Origin: Saccoglossus kowalevskii
Lineage: Eukaryota; Hemichordata; Enteropneusta; Harrimaniidae
Assembly: GCF_000003605.2 (NCBI RefSeq)
Contig: NW_003109102.1
Location: forward strand, 78,198-125,927
Direction: 5' to 3'
DNA length: 47,730 nt
Part shown: in pieces, positions 11,601 to 22,542 of the stretch
Layout of the letters: each line of letters begins with the position of its first letter
Position numbering within the stretch: the stretch's first letter is position 1
Notes under the pieces: generated by a model
Seen by the model: only the letters and a program-made list of their open reading frames with translations
Databases searched by the model: none
Told to the model about the DNA's origin: nothing
Made by a program: the position numbers and the translations under genes

Positions 11601-14600
11601 ATCGACGAGAAATAAGCTACAATCTCGACAGCTCCAGCAATCAGAGCATTCATGTAATTATTGCCGCCTAGATTCCCAACGTTGAATGTTAATCCGTAGT
11701 ACAGCAAACTCATTGAAGAGCTACAGTAAATACAAATCTACGTAAACAACTCAACGTACTGGTATTTTTATCTTTTGTTGAAAATATATTTCCTTGTTTA
11801 AAAAGTGAAACTTACACGCAGTAGTAAATGATCAGAGTTTTTCTTCTCATATTTCGATGGCGAAAAAGACTGAAAAATGAATCAGTTGAGTCATTTTTTG
11901 GTGGAATTGTCTGAAACAAAAACAAATTACTGCTGCTTACTACATGCCCGTAATTACAATTAGGCAAACAAACATAAGAGTCTTTGCGATGCTGAACAAT
12001 TTTGTATTTGTAACAGATGACAATTTAAAGAATTTAATGGTGACTTTGCCGGTAAACTCTTAAATAATATTGGCTATGTACATGCTCCATTTTTACATAA
12101 ATAGCATTCCACATAGCTAATAGGCACTGGGATATCGATCCCAATATGCATGCTCTAATGTACTTCAGGACTGATAGTAGGCCAATACACTCTAACATAG
12201 AGTGGCGTTTGAACATTTATCTGGTAAACTGGTCTTATCTATCGCTATGGTGTACGATGGTCTGGTCAGTCTAGCTATTAGAATACGATGGTATGGGATA
12301 AGTTATAACATAACAAAGTTGATCGTCTTTTATAAACATCTCATGCAGATTTGCACTGTGAGACAGCTCTCGTTTTTTTAAAGAACGTTCAAAATGATTT
12401 TACGAAGGCAGTAAACGTGATATAAACAAAAATACCTTCAAACAACATTTTTCTTTATTCAATTCTTCGAATACACTCTCTGGTAAAACGACCTTATTGA
12501 CTTTAGCTATTTTTTGCAGCAGTTTTTTAGCATTTTCAACTTTGCCGACTGATAGTAACCACCTTGGAGATTCAGTGAGTAACCTGAATATATGAGAAAA
12601 AATTATTAGCTTTTGATTGGTTTTGTTATATAATCGTGAAATATTTAATTAATGTCGCAATTTACAAAGCATATGTATATTTATTACAATATTCACAATA
12701 ATTTTGTTTTTAATTTCAAAATTGGTGTACTGATATGTCCGCCTTTACGATCACACAAAACGGTTAATTTTCCGCTTTTAATGATCCAATACATTGATAT
12801 AAGATTGCGATGTTTAAATTAGTCCAAGAGAAAAACTAATGTGACCCTAAGTTTCCAAACCACTAAAATATACAACGAAATAAATCCAACTTACCACCAA
12901 TATGAAAGAAGAGCTGCAGCGGAAACACTGATGACGAGAACAAGAATTGACCAATCACGAATAAAGAAAGCTATCAAAGGTAATGCAGTGAATCCCAAAC
13001 TACAAAATACGAGACACGCCATCGTCATAGAACCTCGTTTTGATGGACCAACGATTTCTGAAACTGCAAGGAACCCAAGACAGAATTTGTATCAGTGTAG
13101 GCGATTAACAATATTTAATGATCTGTTAAAAAAACCCAATAATGATCTGAACATTATTCGTATGTATGGACTAGCAAATGTCGGAATCGAGTTTCAGATT
13201 ATTCTGTTCATTTTCTAAAATGCGGGGACAGGCTTCAGGGCAACATTTTATGCAAATGTTTGTACATATTATTCCAATTTTGTGCAAAAAAAGGTACATC
13301 TATAGAAATGCAACTAGGTTGTATTCAAATGCTTAGAATAAATGGTCCTGAACAAATATTGCTGCAGTGATTCGTGGATACGATTTTGTTGTAAACATGT
13401 TATTGTATCTAGTGCACATAGACTGTGTTGAAAGTGTATAAAATAGTCTTACATATTTCTCACTCACATGCACGCTTGCAACACAATAATGTAAATGATA
13501 TATCATTTGATAAATTAAATTTGATATTCATGCATATAAGGTTTTCAGCTGTAACGTATATTTAGTCCAGGCAAACCCTCTACACTATTTTTCACTAGTT
13601 TACTATATAGGGACAAATTGTTAAAATAATGCTAAAAAAGAATAGAAAGAATAAAAAGATGCACATGTATTCCATAGGAAAGTCTGTCACAGAAATATAT
13701 CGAAGAATGGACATGGACACGATTGAAATGACATGAGTAGGCAATTATGAATAAATAAATCAAACTTACCAAATACAAATACTTGCGAATACATACCAAA
13801 AATAGCTATGCCTACCATGAAATTACACATAAAGAACACTACAGTGTATCGTATCACAGATTGTAAAGCTCCAAAAACCACGAATATAGTTATATTGATC
13901 ATCAACGTTGGTCGACGGCCGATTCTGAGTAATTAAATAATGTAATATATAATTTAAGATTGCCGGAACTTTTAAATGATCTCTCTAAAATCCAGTTTAA
14001 AAGTAACTGCGTTTCTTATAATTTATTTAGAACTGACCTGTCTGCCAATTGACCCATACAAATATTAGCCAGGAATGGACCAAGTAAAAGTACTGATGTT
14101 GCAAGAGGACCCAGATAATACCGGTCGCAAACAAAACCAAACTGTAACGATAACAGGTTTATACAGGTTAATTAACATTGATATAGTTTACCGAACTTAA
14201 CTGTATTCCCATTATCAAATTATCTTTTAAATTTGAGTTTGTGGAAGTAGACTGTGTTAGCCTTGTATTTAAAGTGTAAGATCGTTTTATGGTCAGTATA
14301 GAATAGACAGTTGATCATTTAATTGATGCTTTAAAAAATATGAATTAAGAAAATCTAAATCCCTTACAGTGGCAATTCGTATACCGATATCGATTACCTC
14401 AATCAAAGGGCGATATTACGGTTTTACTGTGTCTATGACATTTATATCGTTGTGTCTGCCATTGCAAAGTGTGCACATACAAATGTTGACCGCCGCCTTA
14501 TGATAAATTATGTCGATCCATGAATTCAACGAAAATTTTTATAAAAAAAGTTTATCTAACCTCTTGGACAGCGGTGAATGTATACTGGCTTGTATCGTAT

Positions 14601-14992
14601 TCCATCTTGTCACCACATGTAATCGTGTTCCGTGTACGATTACCATGCCTGTCCATCAAGTCAATGATGTCAGTAGTATTGACATCATACCTAAGACAAC
14701 TGCTAAATTTCCACTTGGTGCCACAGGCACTGCTAACAGTTTCTTTCGGAAGTGCCAATGTTTTCGCAAACAAGTCACAATTTGCAGTAGTGTTAATGTA
14801 TTTGCATTGTTCAACGAGATCGTCATATTCAGGAAGCCTGCACCAGTGATCTGTTTCCGCCATTACAAAAACAATCGAAGCTACCCGCAAACCAACTGGT
14901 ACTAGTGACAAACTGAGTAATATGAACGTGCGTTTCTGAAATGTTCCAAACTCACCCAAGTGGTGTTTTAAGATATCGTCGTAATGTTTCAT
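8627..14992 (-). CDS. SLC22-type organic ion transporter, copy 2 (complete, 10 exons)
   Basis: Joins 14992..14561, 14141..14038, 13924..13770, 13063..12895, 12583..12436, 11910..11816, 11720..11503, 11419..11305, 9196..8987 and 8690..8627: 1710 nt, 569 residues, open throughout with matching phases. Members of this family (OCT/OAT/OCTN and relatives) move organic cations, zwitterions or anions across the plasma membrane. Visible: TM1 at 22-44; an extracellular loop at 45-143 starting DHWCR with six Cys and NTT/NRT glycosylation sites, closing on YDTSQY; GQLADRIGRRP between TM2 and TM3; ESPRWLL at about 290; VETRCGRK between TM8 and TM9; LPET after TM12; a tail ending TMV. The start is fixed by an in-frame TGA 12 nt upstream. 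The substrate cannot be read from sequence. Neighbours are a pseudogene copy to the left and an intact copy to the right. Confidence 0.93.
8691..8986. other. Copy 2 intron 9
   Basis: 296-bp intron between the GGAAA|GTATGA donor and the exon 10 acceptor. Nothing else seen. Confidence 0.65.
8987..9196 (-). CDS. Copy 2 exon 9 (TM11-TM12, LPET)
   Basis: Acceptor TTTTCTAG|G. 210 nt encoding SVGVMSTSSC, two hydrophobic helices and LTLPETRRRQLPANI, the SLC22 post-TM12 signature. Donor GGAAA|GTATGA. Confidence 0.93.
9197..11304. other. Copy 2 intron 8
   Basis: 2.1-kb intron. The copy 3 counterpart is 1.36 kb and lacks about 260 bp (near 9470-9725) and about 105 bp (near 10375-10480), so the copies differ by block indels. 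Open frames here (for example 10376-10762) are not preserved in copy 3 and are not called. Confidence 0.7.
11305..11419 (-). CDS. Copy 2 exon 8 (TM10)
   Basis: Acceptor TACCCACAG|GTGG, donor TTAAG|GTATTC. 115 nt coding GGTLWVMVAVYMVGRF, then AVSQLYAGELFPTTLR, the SLC22 TM10 segment followed by the xxPTxxR loop. Confidence 0.93.
11503..11720 (-). CDS. Copy 2 exon 7 (TM7-TM9)
   Basis: Acceptor TTTACTGTAG|C, donor CGCAGT|GTAAGT. 218 nt. Contains YYGLTFNVGNLGG, the membrane segment with AGAVEI, the VETRCGRK loop and TM9. Confidence 0.93.
11816..11910 (-). CDS. Copy 2 exon 6
   Basis: Acceptor TTTGTTTCAG|ACA, donor TGCGT|GTAAGT. 95 nt. Encodes the end of the cytoplasmic loop (SLFRHRNMRRKTLIIYYC), matching the SLC22 LFR-x-x-x-MRR-x-TLI block before TM7. 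Confidence 0.92.
12235..12300. repeat. Minisatellite remnant, about two units (intron 5, copy 2)
   Basis: Two units of the 31-32 bp repeat (ACGATGGTCTGGTCAGTC and CTAGCTATTAGAATACGATG) at the same intron position as the long array of copy 3 and the degenerate array of copy 1. Confidence 0.8.
12436..12583 (-). CDS. Copy 2 exon 5 (ESPRWLL loop)
   Basis: Acceptor ATATTCAG|G, donor TTGAAG|GTATTT. 148 nt. Contains LLTESPRWLLSVGK and VNKVVLPESV, the large intracellular loop of SLC22. Confidence 0.93.
12895..13063 (-). CDS. Copy 2 exon 4 (TM5-TM6)
   Basis: Acceptor CCTTGCAG|TT, donor TTGGTG|GTAAGT. 169 nt. Encodes SEIVGPSKRGSMTM, hydrophobic stretches, FFIRDWS and SYWW. The plus-strand open frame overlapping it is a shadow. 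Confidence 0.93.
13770..13924 (-). CDS. Copy 2 exon 3 (TM3-TM4)
   Basis: Acceptor TTACTCAG|A, donor TATTTG|GTAAGT. 155 nt. Completes ADRIGRRPT and encodes two helices with CNFMVGIAIFGMYSQVFVF. Confidence 0.93.
14038..14141 (-). CDS. Copy 2 exon 2 (TM2)
   Basis: Acceptor CGTTACAG|T, donor CAGACAG|GTCAGT. 104 nt. FGFVCDRYYLG (SLC22 FDLVCDR block), TM2, then GQLADR. Confidence 0.93.
14561..14992 (-). CDS. Copy 2 exon 1 (N-terminus, TM1, extracellular loop)
   Basis: Starts MKHYDDILKHHLGEFG, the usual SLC22 amphipathic N-terminus, then TM1, then the Cys-rich loop. Donor CAAGAG|GTTAGA. An in-frame TGA 12 nt before the ATG (lost only in copy 1) supports this start. Antisense ORFs of 109-136 codons overlap this exon in all copies, probably because of base composition. 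Confidence 0.94.
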
Positions 14993-15069
14993 TTTAACTA
15001 ATCAAATTTGGATTGTTTTGTTGATATCGGGAGTATGCACAGCATTCGTCAAGTTATAGATCCAGTGTG
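14993..15069 (-). other. Probable 5' UTR of copy 2 with 3' splice site
   Basis: TTATTATTTTTAG|CACACTGGATC lies 77 nt before the ATG. The T-rich tract, the AG and the 77 nt are conserved in the other copies, so a non-coding first exon probably lies upstream. It is not located. Confidence 0.5.
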
Positions 15070-15803
15070 CTAAAAATAATAACAAGAAAACAATTACTGT
15101 GTAATTTCTGTTTATTGTGTCTAAAGATTTGCAGACATTGGCTATTGTAACCAACAGGAAATATTGAAGTGTCCAAATGCAACAGTCACCAAATGTGATA
15201 CAAATATGTATTTCTCTGGGTTGAGCTTAGTATCTCTACAGTGTGAGAGTTATCTGACAACCGAATAGCTTCATGTGAATTACCTCTATAAAACAAATCG
15301 CCATTTTACTCAATCTACAGACCTGCAATTATTACAAACAGCTGATTTTGTAATTTTAATTAAAAACACATAGCTATGACATTAAGCTGATTTTTCGCCC
15401 AGATGCAAAAATCATTTTCTTTTACACAGCTGGCAATGACATGCAATATTTCTTTCAATTCATATAGCATTAGTTGGTATTTACATACTTGAATAACGAC
15501 GTTGTGAACTGAGCTGCTATGTGGTATTTCTAATGTTTTGACTGCTCACGTCAGTATAGATCAGGAAGACAAGAGTGTCATATGACAGGGTAAATTTCTC
15601 ATTTCTATCTTTGCTGTTGAATTTGGGGGTGCTGATTCTGAAAATGCATGTTATACATTGACTGGTGCGTTGAGCATTAATTTTCGTTTAAACCCTCGTT
15701 TTCGTATAGTTGTGTGTAGCTTGAGTTTGTGCCTAAAAAGTTATATTCCATTAAAAAGAACAATCGGGTTGAAATTACTAAGATATATTCCAGTACATGA
15801 TAA
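15070..15803. other. Proximal upstream flank of copy 2
   Basis: Aligns with 34518-35245 of copy 3, by blocks such as GATCAGGAAGACAAGAGTGT near 15558. No gene seen. It is interrupted at 15804 by the LTR-like insertion. Confidence 0.6.
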
Positions 15804-17453
15804 TGTGACGGCTTAATTCTCGTGTTATTAAATCTTACGTCAGGTACCAGGGATCGTTACATTCGTAACATTTTTTCAACTGAACAAAGACACACACAGA
15901 GATTGAATTCGTGTCAACTTCTCGTTTCAGTGCCACGTGGAGAGCTCCCCAAGACTCTCTGCATCGTGTAGAGAACTCGCCAAGATAGACTAAGACCCGC
16001 TTTATTCACTTCTCAAAATCTTAACCTGTCACATGGAGGTTTAAGTGCTCGAGGTGTGGCCTCCACACATTTAACTCGCATGTAGCCAATCACACAAAAT
16101 ACTTAACACGTCGTGTATACTTGATTAATGCTCCCTATATTAAAAGAATACACATACCAAACTGTCAAAAATAACGGTCTGTAAGCAAAGTTTATATCGT
16201 AATTAGTTCCAATCACTGACTAGAGTTCCGTCCAGGACCTTGTATAAGATTAAATGATGACAGGTTATGGGAAAGCGTTGAATGATGACACCTATCACTC
16301 CACGTGAAACAAGCTATCAAGATGTATCAGTGACCGATCTCTAGACACATAGAAATAAATCATGACACCCCCCCCCCCCTTAAACTAGACTTATGCCTCC
16401 TGGCATAACACGTCGCAAATCAAATACATCGTCATTCACTCAACCGACTCGTCATGCAGTTCAAATACAATAGTAATCAATAGTAATGAAAAGGTATAAT
16501 TCAAATGAGTAAAAACAATGATTAAGTAAAATGATTTTGAATTAGAAATCAATGGTTATAAGTCCAAATATTCTACTCTTCCAGGGAGAGGTCACAAAAG
16601 GTTACAACTCTCTATATTAAAAGGTCAAAGCACTAAGGCGTGGCTGCGCAACCATGCGATCAACCGCTCGCTGTAGTCGACGGCACGATCACGTGATTAC
16701 CAGTGATGCGTCTCACGGCTAAAATCTTGCAAAGCTCACATCTACTAAAACAAATAGTAAACAATCTAGTCATCACATCCTGTGACATATGTTTATAAAC
16801 TCGACCCTAAACACACATGTCGTTGAATCTAATCAAACAATAGTCTAGCAGCGTGGGATTGTAATGTGAAAAAGAAGTCGCTATCAAAACACATTTCTTC
16901 TCTGACAAATAAGTTATAAAAAATGCTAAAACTACAAAACATTACTGAGTTGCATATAATTCTGTCAATCATGAACAAGTCTTTACGATCATCAAATAAT
17001 ACGTACGTGGGCGCACCACTTCTATTTTAAAAAGATATTAAAATGTTACAAAAGTGCCTCTCTAATCAATACATTTAAACTCACAAAGTATAGGAACTAT
17101 TCTAAAAACAACACGATAATAGACAACTCTGAAAAAAAGTTTTAAAAACTCAATAAAACATTAAAAACTCATATTCCGTACTCATAAACTCCTTAAAACG
17201 TCAAATCTGTGAGTTGCAAATACTTTGTCCACTGAGAAACGTTCAAATTTACTATCATAAATGACCTCACAAAGTTATTTAATATCCGTTCAAAACGGAG
17301 ATCTTGGCGTTCACATAAACATTATTCAATATCACAAAAAACGTTCATGAATCGACAATAGGAAGCAAGCAATACGTTACATAGACAAAACAATAGTGCT
17401 GAGATTCTGAAAAAGAATTCAACGTCCTTGAGTTAATTTATTTTATCATGACA
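15804..17453 (-). mobile_element. Solo-LTR-like insertion with 4-bp target duplication
   Basis: A 1650-bp block absent from the copy 3 counterpart (empty site CATGATAAAGCC near 35236). It begins TGTGACGG, ends ATGACA (TG...CA ends), and is flanked by ATAA on both sides (15800-15803 and 17454-17457). On the minus strand a GTGAATAAAG polyadenylation-like box near 16000 sits about 200 bp from the 3' end, as expected for R/U5. Shared blocks with 43974-46470 (for example GTGTTATGCCAGGAGGCAT) show it is a repeat family. No ORF. Best read as a solo LTR, perhaps Ty3/Gypsy-like; the class is uncertain. Confidence 0.7.
16371..16379. repeat. Poly-C tract
   Basis: Homopolymer run of C (about 13, from near 16367) inside the LTR-like element. 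It is likely to vary in length and to be error-prone in assembly. Confidence 0.7.
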
Positions 17454-20400
17454 ATAAGGCCATAAACTTGGTCTGACGCCGTGCCTAGAATGCCAATACA
17501 TTTTACCCGCCCACACAGTTTGTTGTCGATATTAACTATTTAAAAACGTAATTAATAGCTTACTTGACAAAATTAATATCTTGTAAACTGTTTGATTTAG
17601 CAAATCAAGTTAGCAATTTTGGAATCGGCTTTTCAATATTGATCAGAAAAGGTTTGTCTGGCAAATTTTCCTCCAACCGGTCACCTCACCACTTACTTGT
17701 TTTTAAGACTAATTGCCGAAAACAAGGTTTTAAAATCGAGGAGCAACGCACTTTTTAAATACGCGTAGACTATGCATTTGTTGAATAAGCATCTCACAAG
17801 TGACTAAAACAGCTTATCAGATAATTTACTTTTCCAGTGATGCCTCGCCCCTTACTGGTTTGTGTCTACGACGATTTGACAACAAATGGCGCTTTAATTT
17901 GAAATTTAGGCGACGTATTTGTCGAATCAGCAGTTAAATTTAACGAGAAAAGTTGGTCTTGCATATTTCTTTTTTATATGATTCTTCCACCTTTCAAGAA
18001 GGGTGTTGGAGGTAATTTACCGCGAATATAAATCACACTCAAATGTATTGACCACAGAGAGTTGGTCAGGCATATTTTCCTTCCAGGTTACACCTACCCC
18101 TTGTCCTGCTGGTCTATTATTTCAAATCACCGTCAAACAAAATGAACTGTGGCTGATGTAACTGTTGATAACACATTTTTCGTTCCATTCATTATGCTAT
18201 ACCGCGTGTTGCCAGTTTTTAAAAAAATTGCTTTCTCACTGTGGATGGGTACAACATGCAGTTCTGTTATCAGACGCGGTACGATAACGGAATAATGCTT
18301 GAGGTCAATGCTCTAGTATACTAATAAGATATGTTTGTGTGCGACCTTTCAACATTCGATGTTTGCCCACGTATATGAAGATGGTTAAAACAACAACACC
18401 ACCAATATAGGTTAAATTTAACAAAACAAAATCCATTATCATTTATAAAAATATAGAAATAAGCCTATGTTTGCATGTCGCATGTGACTCACAACTCCAA
18501 TACAAACGTCCACAACGCGCCAATCACAAATGTACATTTCTTTCTTCTCAAGCTACCGCTGTAAGTTTCCACTGCACGAAATAAAGGACTCAATGGGATA
18601 TTTGCTTGAATAATGGCCTCGCCAATTATTGCGCAAATCTCTGCCTATGCCTTATTCGCACACAATATTTGGCGGCGCGTCGTACCTAAATAAACACGCC
18701 ACAGTATACGTTATTAATCTAATTTAGGTGAAAAGAAAACACAACACTGACAGCACAGGCAAATAACAAGATAAGTTGGATCGAATTGAAATCCATATGT
18801 CATCTTACCATCCTATCATTCTTATAGTGTTATACCATCAGGATTCAAAATATTAAAGCAAAAATTCAGATCACCAAACAGACAGATAAATAAAAATATA
18901 TAATATTATCAATATGAAGCCCAATATTGTTAAAGAATTTCAAAATAATGCCATTCAATGTATATGTAAATTCTACCCATTGGAAAAGTATACAATCACT
19001 TGAGACCTGCGACCCTATTGGGAAAACATTAATGCTGTTCTACACGTAACGATTTTCGAAGCAATTTATAAGGCAACACAACGACAGTAACAGTAACAAC
19101 TGACCTTGGCGACTACTTGTCCACCTGTTCTACTATGCGATTATACCATACAAATAAGACATATTATTAGGCAGCACAAATCTTAAGTCGTTGCGTGTGT
19201 TCCATTTTACCGTTTTCTATATTCTATTCAAATTATCCACAATGTTCGACACACCTTTATGCTACGCCATAGCCATGTCTGAACAGTTTACCAGTAAATA
19301 GTGCCAAGTAATTAAAATAGATCAAGCTAGTATTTTCAGTTGCAGTATTTAGGGAGTATTGCGATTGGTTCTCAAATTGAATGAGAATTCTGATTGCAAA
19401 AAGAGGATAAACTTATACATTTGATACCGTTTCTTACCTTTTAGCCTACGCGCCTTACGTCCATCCAGCCTGCACAGGCGTCAGTTCCATATCACGCCAC
19501 TGAATGACTGACTGGGCATTTGGACTTCGGCTGACAGCCCATCACGTTAAGGCCATTATTTTATATATATATATATCAGGCACTTAAAGGTAAATTATTA
19601 AACCCTTTGCTTGTATCAAGGCACTATGCCAGAATACCACAAATAATTATAAATTGATATTCCATTGTAACAAGACTACCAAATTAATTAATTATTTAAT
19701 TAATTTAATTGGCATTCGGCAACACGCTTTGGATGAAATAAGCATACTCATACAAGTAACTGTTGATAAACCAGATTAGATTTTGCAACTTTTCAGGGAG
19801 CTGAACTTTAAATATTAATTGCACCCGTGTGATCCTTTAAGGAATGTCATGTCAATGCCAGCAACTTGTTATTCTATATTTAGGCAATGAGACAACTTGT
19901 GTACCTTGGTAATCCATGTAAGAGTCGCGAATAATCATTATTGTAAAACACAGCTTTTACTCTTCTTAGCGTTCTGCTTTTCATGGATGTAAAAACATGA
20001 TTACGCGTCGTTGTTTTTCTTCTCATACAACGGATGGAGTTAAAACTCGTTGCATGGCCGCGTTTTGCTTACGTATAATACGTGATTTAAAGTGGTTCAC
20101 AAATATGAACCATGAAATATTGATACTGCGTATCGCGAGATAAGCTTTGACGTGCTGATGGTAAACAATCGCATGCAGTATGCGCGGTGATAAGTATTAA
20201 TAAAGAGGTGGATGACCTTTAGATTCTCCGAGGTAGTGTGTTTTGTTACGAAATATACTGGGAAAAAAATCAACTGAAAAAATCACTAAAGTACAAAATT
20301 TGCACATTCCTTTTTTTTACCTTTCCCCTTCCAATAGACGCCAAATGGGCGTGTCCCGGTAACGTGGATCCAATATTTATGTATGCGCCAACTCGAAGCA

Positions 20401-20965
20401 GCGAGTCGTTAGGGCGTACAGTTCCGTATGTATGTATTTTTGCATCGTCCGAATCGCACGGTTTGTTGTTGCTGACCTATTGCCGATTCCACCAACCTGT
20501 GCGGGATCAGCCTGGGTAAACACGTATTTTATGTTAAACAAATGGCCAAGTTTGATTGGATGCTCCTGTTGGAAAGGCGACCAATCAGACGAAGTGTAAC
20601 ATTGCGCGGTAAGCCAATAAACAAAATGTCCGAAATGGCGACGTGTAGCCGTGCGTGTAGAGTGTGTTTAGGTTGTTTGCCAAACGCAAAAACCGGCGCT
20701 GCACCCAGGTTTCCACAATTTTGTTATGCCAACGTTGCAGGCTGTTTGTGACATACTTCGTCAGCAAAGTGACAAATATTTATGTCGAAAGCACTGAAGC
20801 TGACAACTCTGCTCGACTGATCATTCAAGAGTTGAACTGTTGCACAAATTACGTGATTTGCTACTTCCTGTCCCCGTTACAACAAACTCATCTCAGCGAG
20901 TAATGCCTCAATTGCATGGTTTTGTTGAACAGTGTAGCTTTTTATCCTGAAAAACTGCGTGATCT
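17454..20965. other. Distal upstream flank of copy 2
   Basis: Co-linear with 35240-38950 of copy 3. Both hold the conserved block at 17564-17758 / 35352-35546, a flank with CACGCCACTGAATGACTG near 19494, and the ATTCATGTAT-type distal block. A (TA)n tract lies near 19563. The open frames are conserved only as DNA, with frame-breaking indels between copies. No gene called. Confidence 0.6.
20540..20700. promoter_or_regulatory. Candidate GC-richer regulatory block (CCAAT, ATGGCG)
   Basis: Holds GACCAATCAGACG (CCAAT box), ACATTGCGCGGTAAGC and GAAATGGCGACGTGTAG, the last resembling a YY1-type ATGGCG initiator motif. The block recurs at 38540-38690 of copy 3 amid diverged AT-rich DNA. It could be the promoter of the missing first exon or of another transcript. 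Position relative to any transcription start is unknown. Confidence 0.3.
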
Positions 20966-22350
20966 GTTTTGTAGACCACAGTTACAAATGTATTAGTGTA
21001 TGTATATGGTATGCAAGTATTGCCCACACGAATATTGATCTTCCACTACTGGATTACAGTGTTGCCATTTCAAAGCAAAACTATATCGATGTACTGAAAT
21101 AAAATCTACATTCATCAAACAAAAATTGTGATGTTGCAACCAAAGTATCGACTTATTGAAAATTCTAAGTTATAAGATAATTCTCATTTTAACAATCTCC
21201 TGAACAATTGAACTCTCTGGTTTCTTTTTTGGAAAACTGAATTCGACAAGAAAATTCAGAAATTAGAAATAATTCGCGACGAAATTTATTCCATACGCAC
21301 ACCAATGGTAATTCTCATAATTAGTGGCGGTTAGGACGAGGCAAAATTTGGTGCAAACTATGGGTTTCCGTACCCCATTGTACGTTAACATAGGCCGATG
21401 TCTAATTATTGTTTGAGGACTTTCATCCAATCTGCTCCAAATTCTTTTGATTTTTGTTAACGTACGTAATGTAACGTTATGTAATTTTCTTTTTGTATTG
21501 AATGGCAGTGGCGAATGTCGCTTCAATGACCTGTGGCAAACTGTGTTGTTTAAAAATGTAATCCCACTATAAAATTCAATTGTCGCCTACAAATATTCAC
21601 ACAATTCTGCAATGCGTATGCCTACTGTGAAAAACACCCACCTTCACGCCGTGTGGTGCAATGGCAAGATATAAAAACATACTGAACGAAATAATAGTAA
21701 TAATGTATTCAAAATGGATGAAAAAATCAGAAACAGGTAATAAATCTCGCAGAACCCGACAATATTTCCTGATGTTTCAAGCGTTATAGAAGCTTTGCTT
21801 ATTGTATCGAATTTTCGGCATCCATGTATTTTGTATAGATTCACAACAAGACGTCTGGCGTATAGCTTTGTTGCGATGTCGAACCGAGAACGCGTTGATT
21901 GTGAAAGTGAATTTATATAGCGCTGTTTTATTTGACTGATGAAACATGAAAAAATACTTTATTCTGTCCAACAAACAATCGTTATTATATGAGATGAGAG
22001 CATTTGAATTTCGATTTGACGAATGATTTATATTCAATTTCACTGTGCAAAAACGAAAATAAACATTTTTGAATGATTTTAAATTGTCCAACAAATTTCC
22101 ATTGTATTTTTTTGCTGTTGATTACATTATGATCGAATATGGGCGACGCAGCATTTCACAATACTATACCATGTATTCGTTTTCATTTCATTTCAAATTT
22201 CTTGACAGAATGTTAATGTTACTAGTTTCCGGTTAGTATTAAGAAGTCGTCGTGCGTCACTGACTATTAGTTGCAATACACTTCTATTAGAGTTTAGCAG
22301 CTGTGTCGTGTCATGTTTGACACAACTAGTACTGACATTTGCATCTTCCA
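20966..22350. other. Junction between copy 2 flank and copy 3
   Basis: About 1.4 kb where copy 2 flank homology ends and copy 3 3' homology begins (AACATCGTGGGTTACA at 22362, like 8506). Spacer S1/S3 sequence is not found here. Open frames at 21263-21526 and 21777-22094 (minus) show no family features. Confidence 0.5.
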
Positions 22351-22478
22351 GTTATAACTCAAAACATCGTGGGTTACATACAATATTAATCCTGTCCTTA
22401 GTAGTATACCCTCATGTTACAACGAGAAAATGATACAATGTTGATCTCTATGCGATATTGACAGATTTGTTTTCATCT

Positions 22479-22542
22479 TCAGACCATTGTTCCGTTGACA
22501 TCGTGGAGTTCCTTTGTGGTTTTTTTGCAAGAAGGATGTTTT
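22479..22542 (-). CDS. Copy 3 exon 10 (C-terminal tail)
   Basis: Acceptor TTTTCATAG|AAAACATCC. Basic 20-residue tail ending GTMV then TGA. Phase matches exon 9. Confidence 0.7.

Noticed and set aside
12841-13218. 125-codon plus-strand ORF
   Set aside because: Antisense shadow of exon 4 of copy 2.
14510-14905. Plus-strand ORFs of 109-136 codons opposite exon 1 in copies 2 and 3 (and shorter in copy 1)
   Set aside because: They overlap the real exon, recur because the exon is conserved, and two different plus frames are open at once. No family motif.
17564-17758. 64-codon ORF shared with 35352-35546
   Set aside because: Conserved as part of the duplicated flank; substitutions hit all codon positions and there is no family motif.
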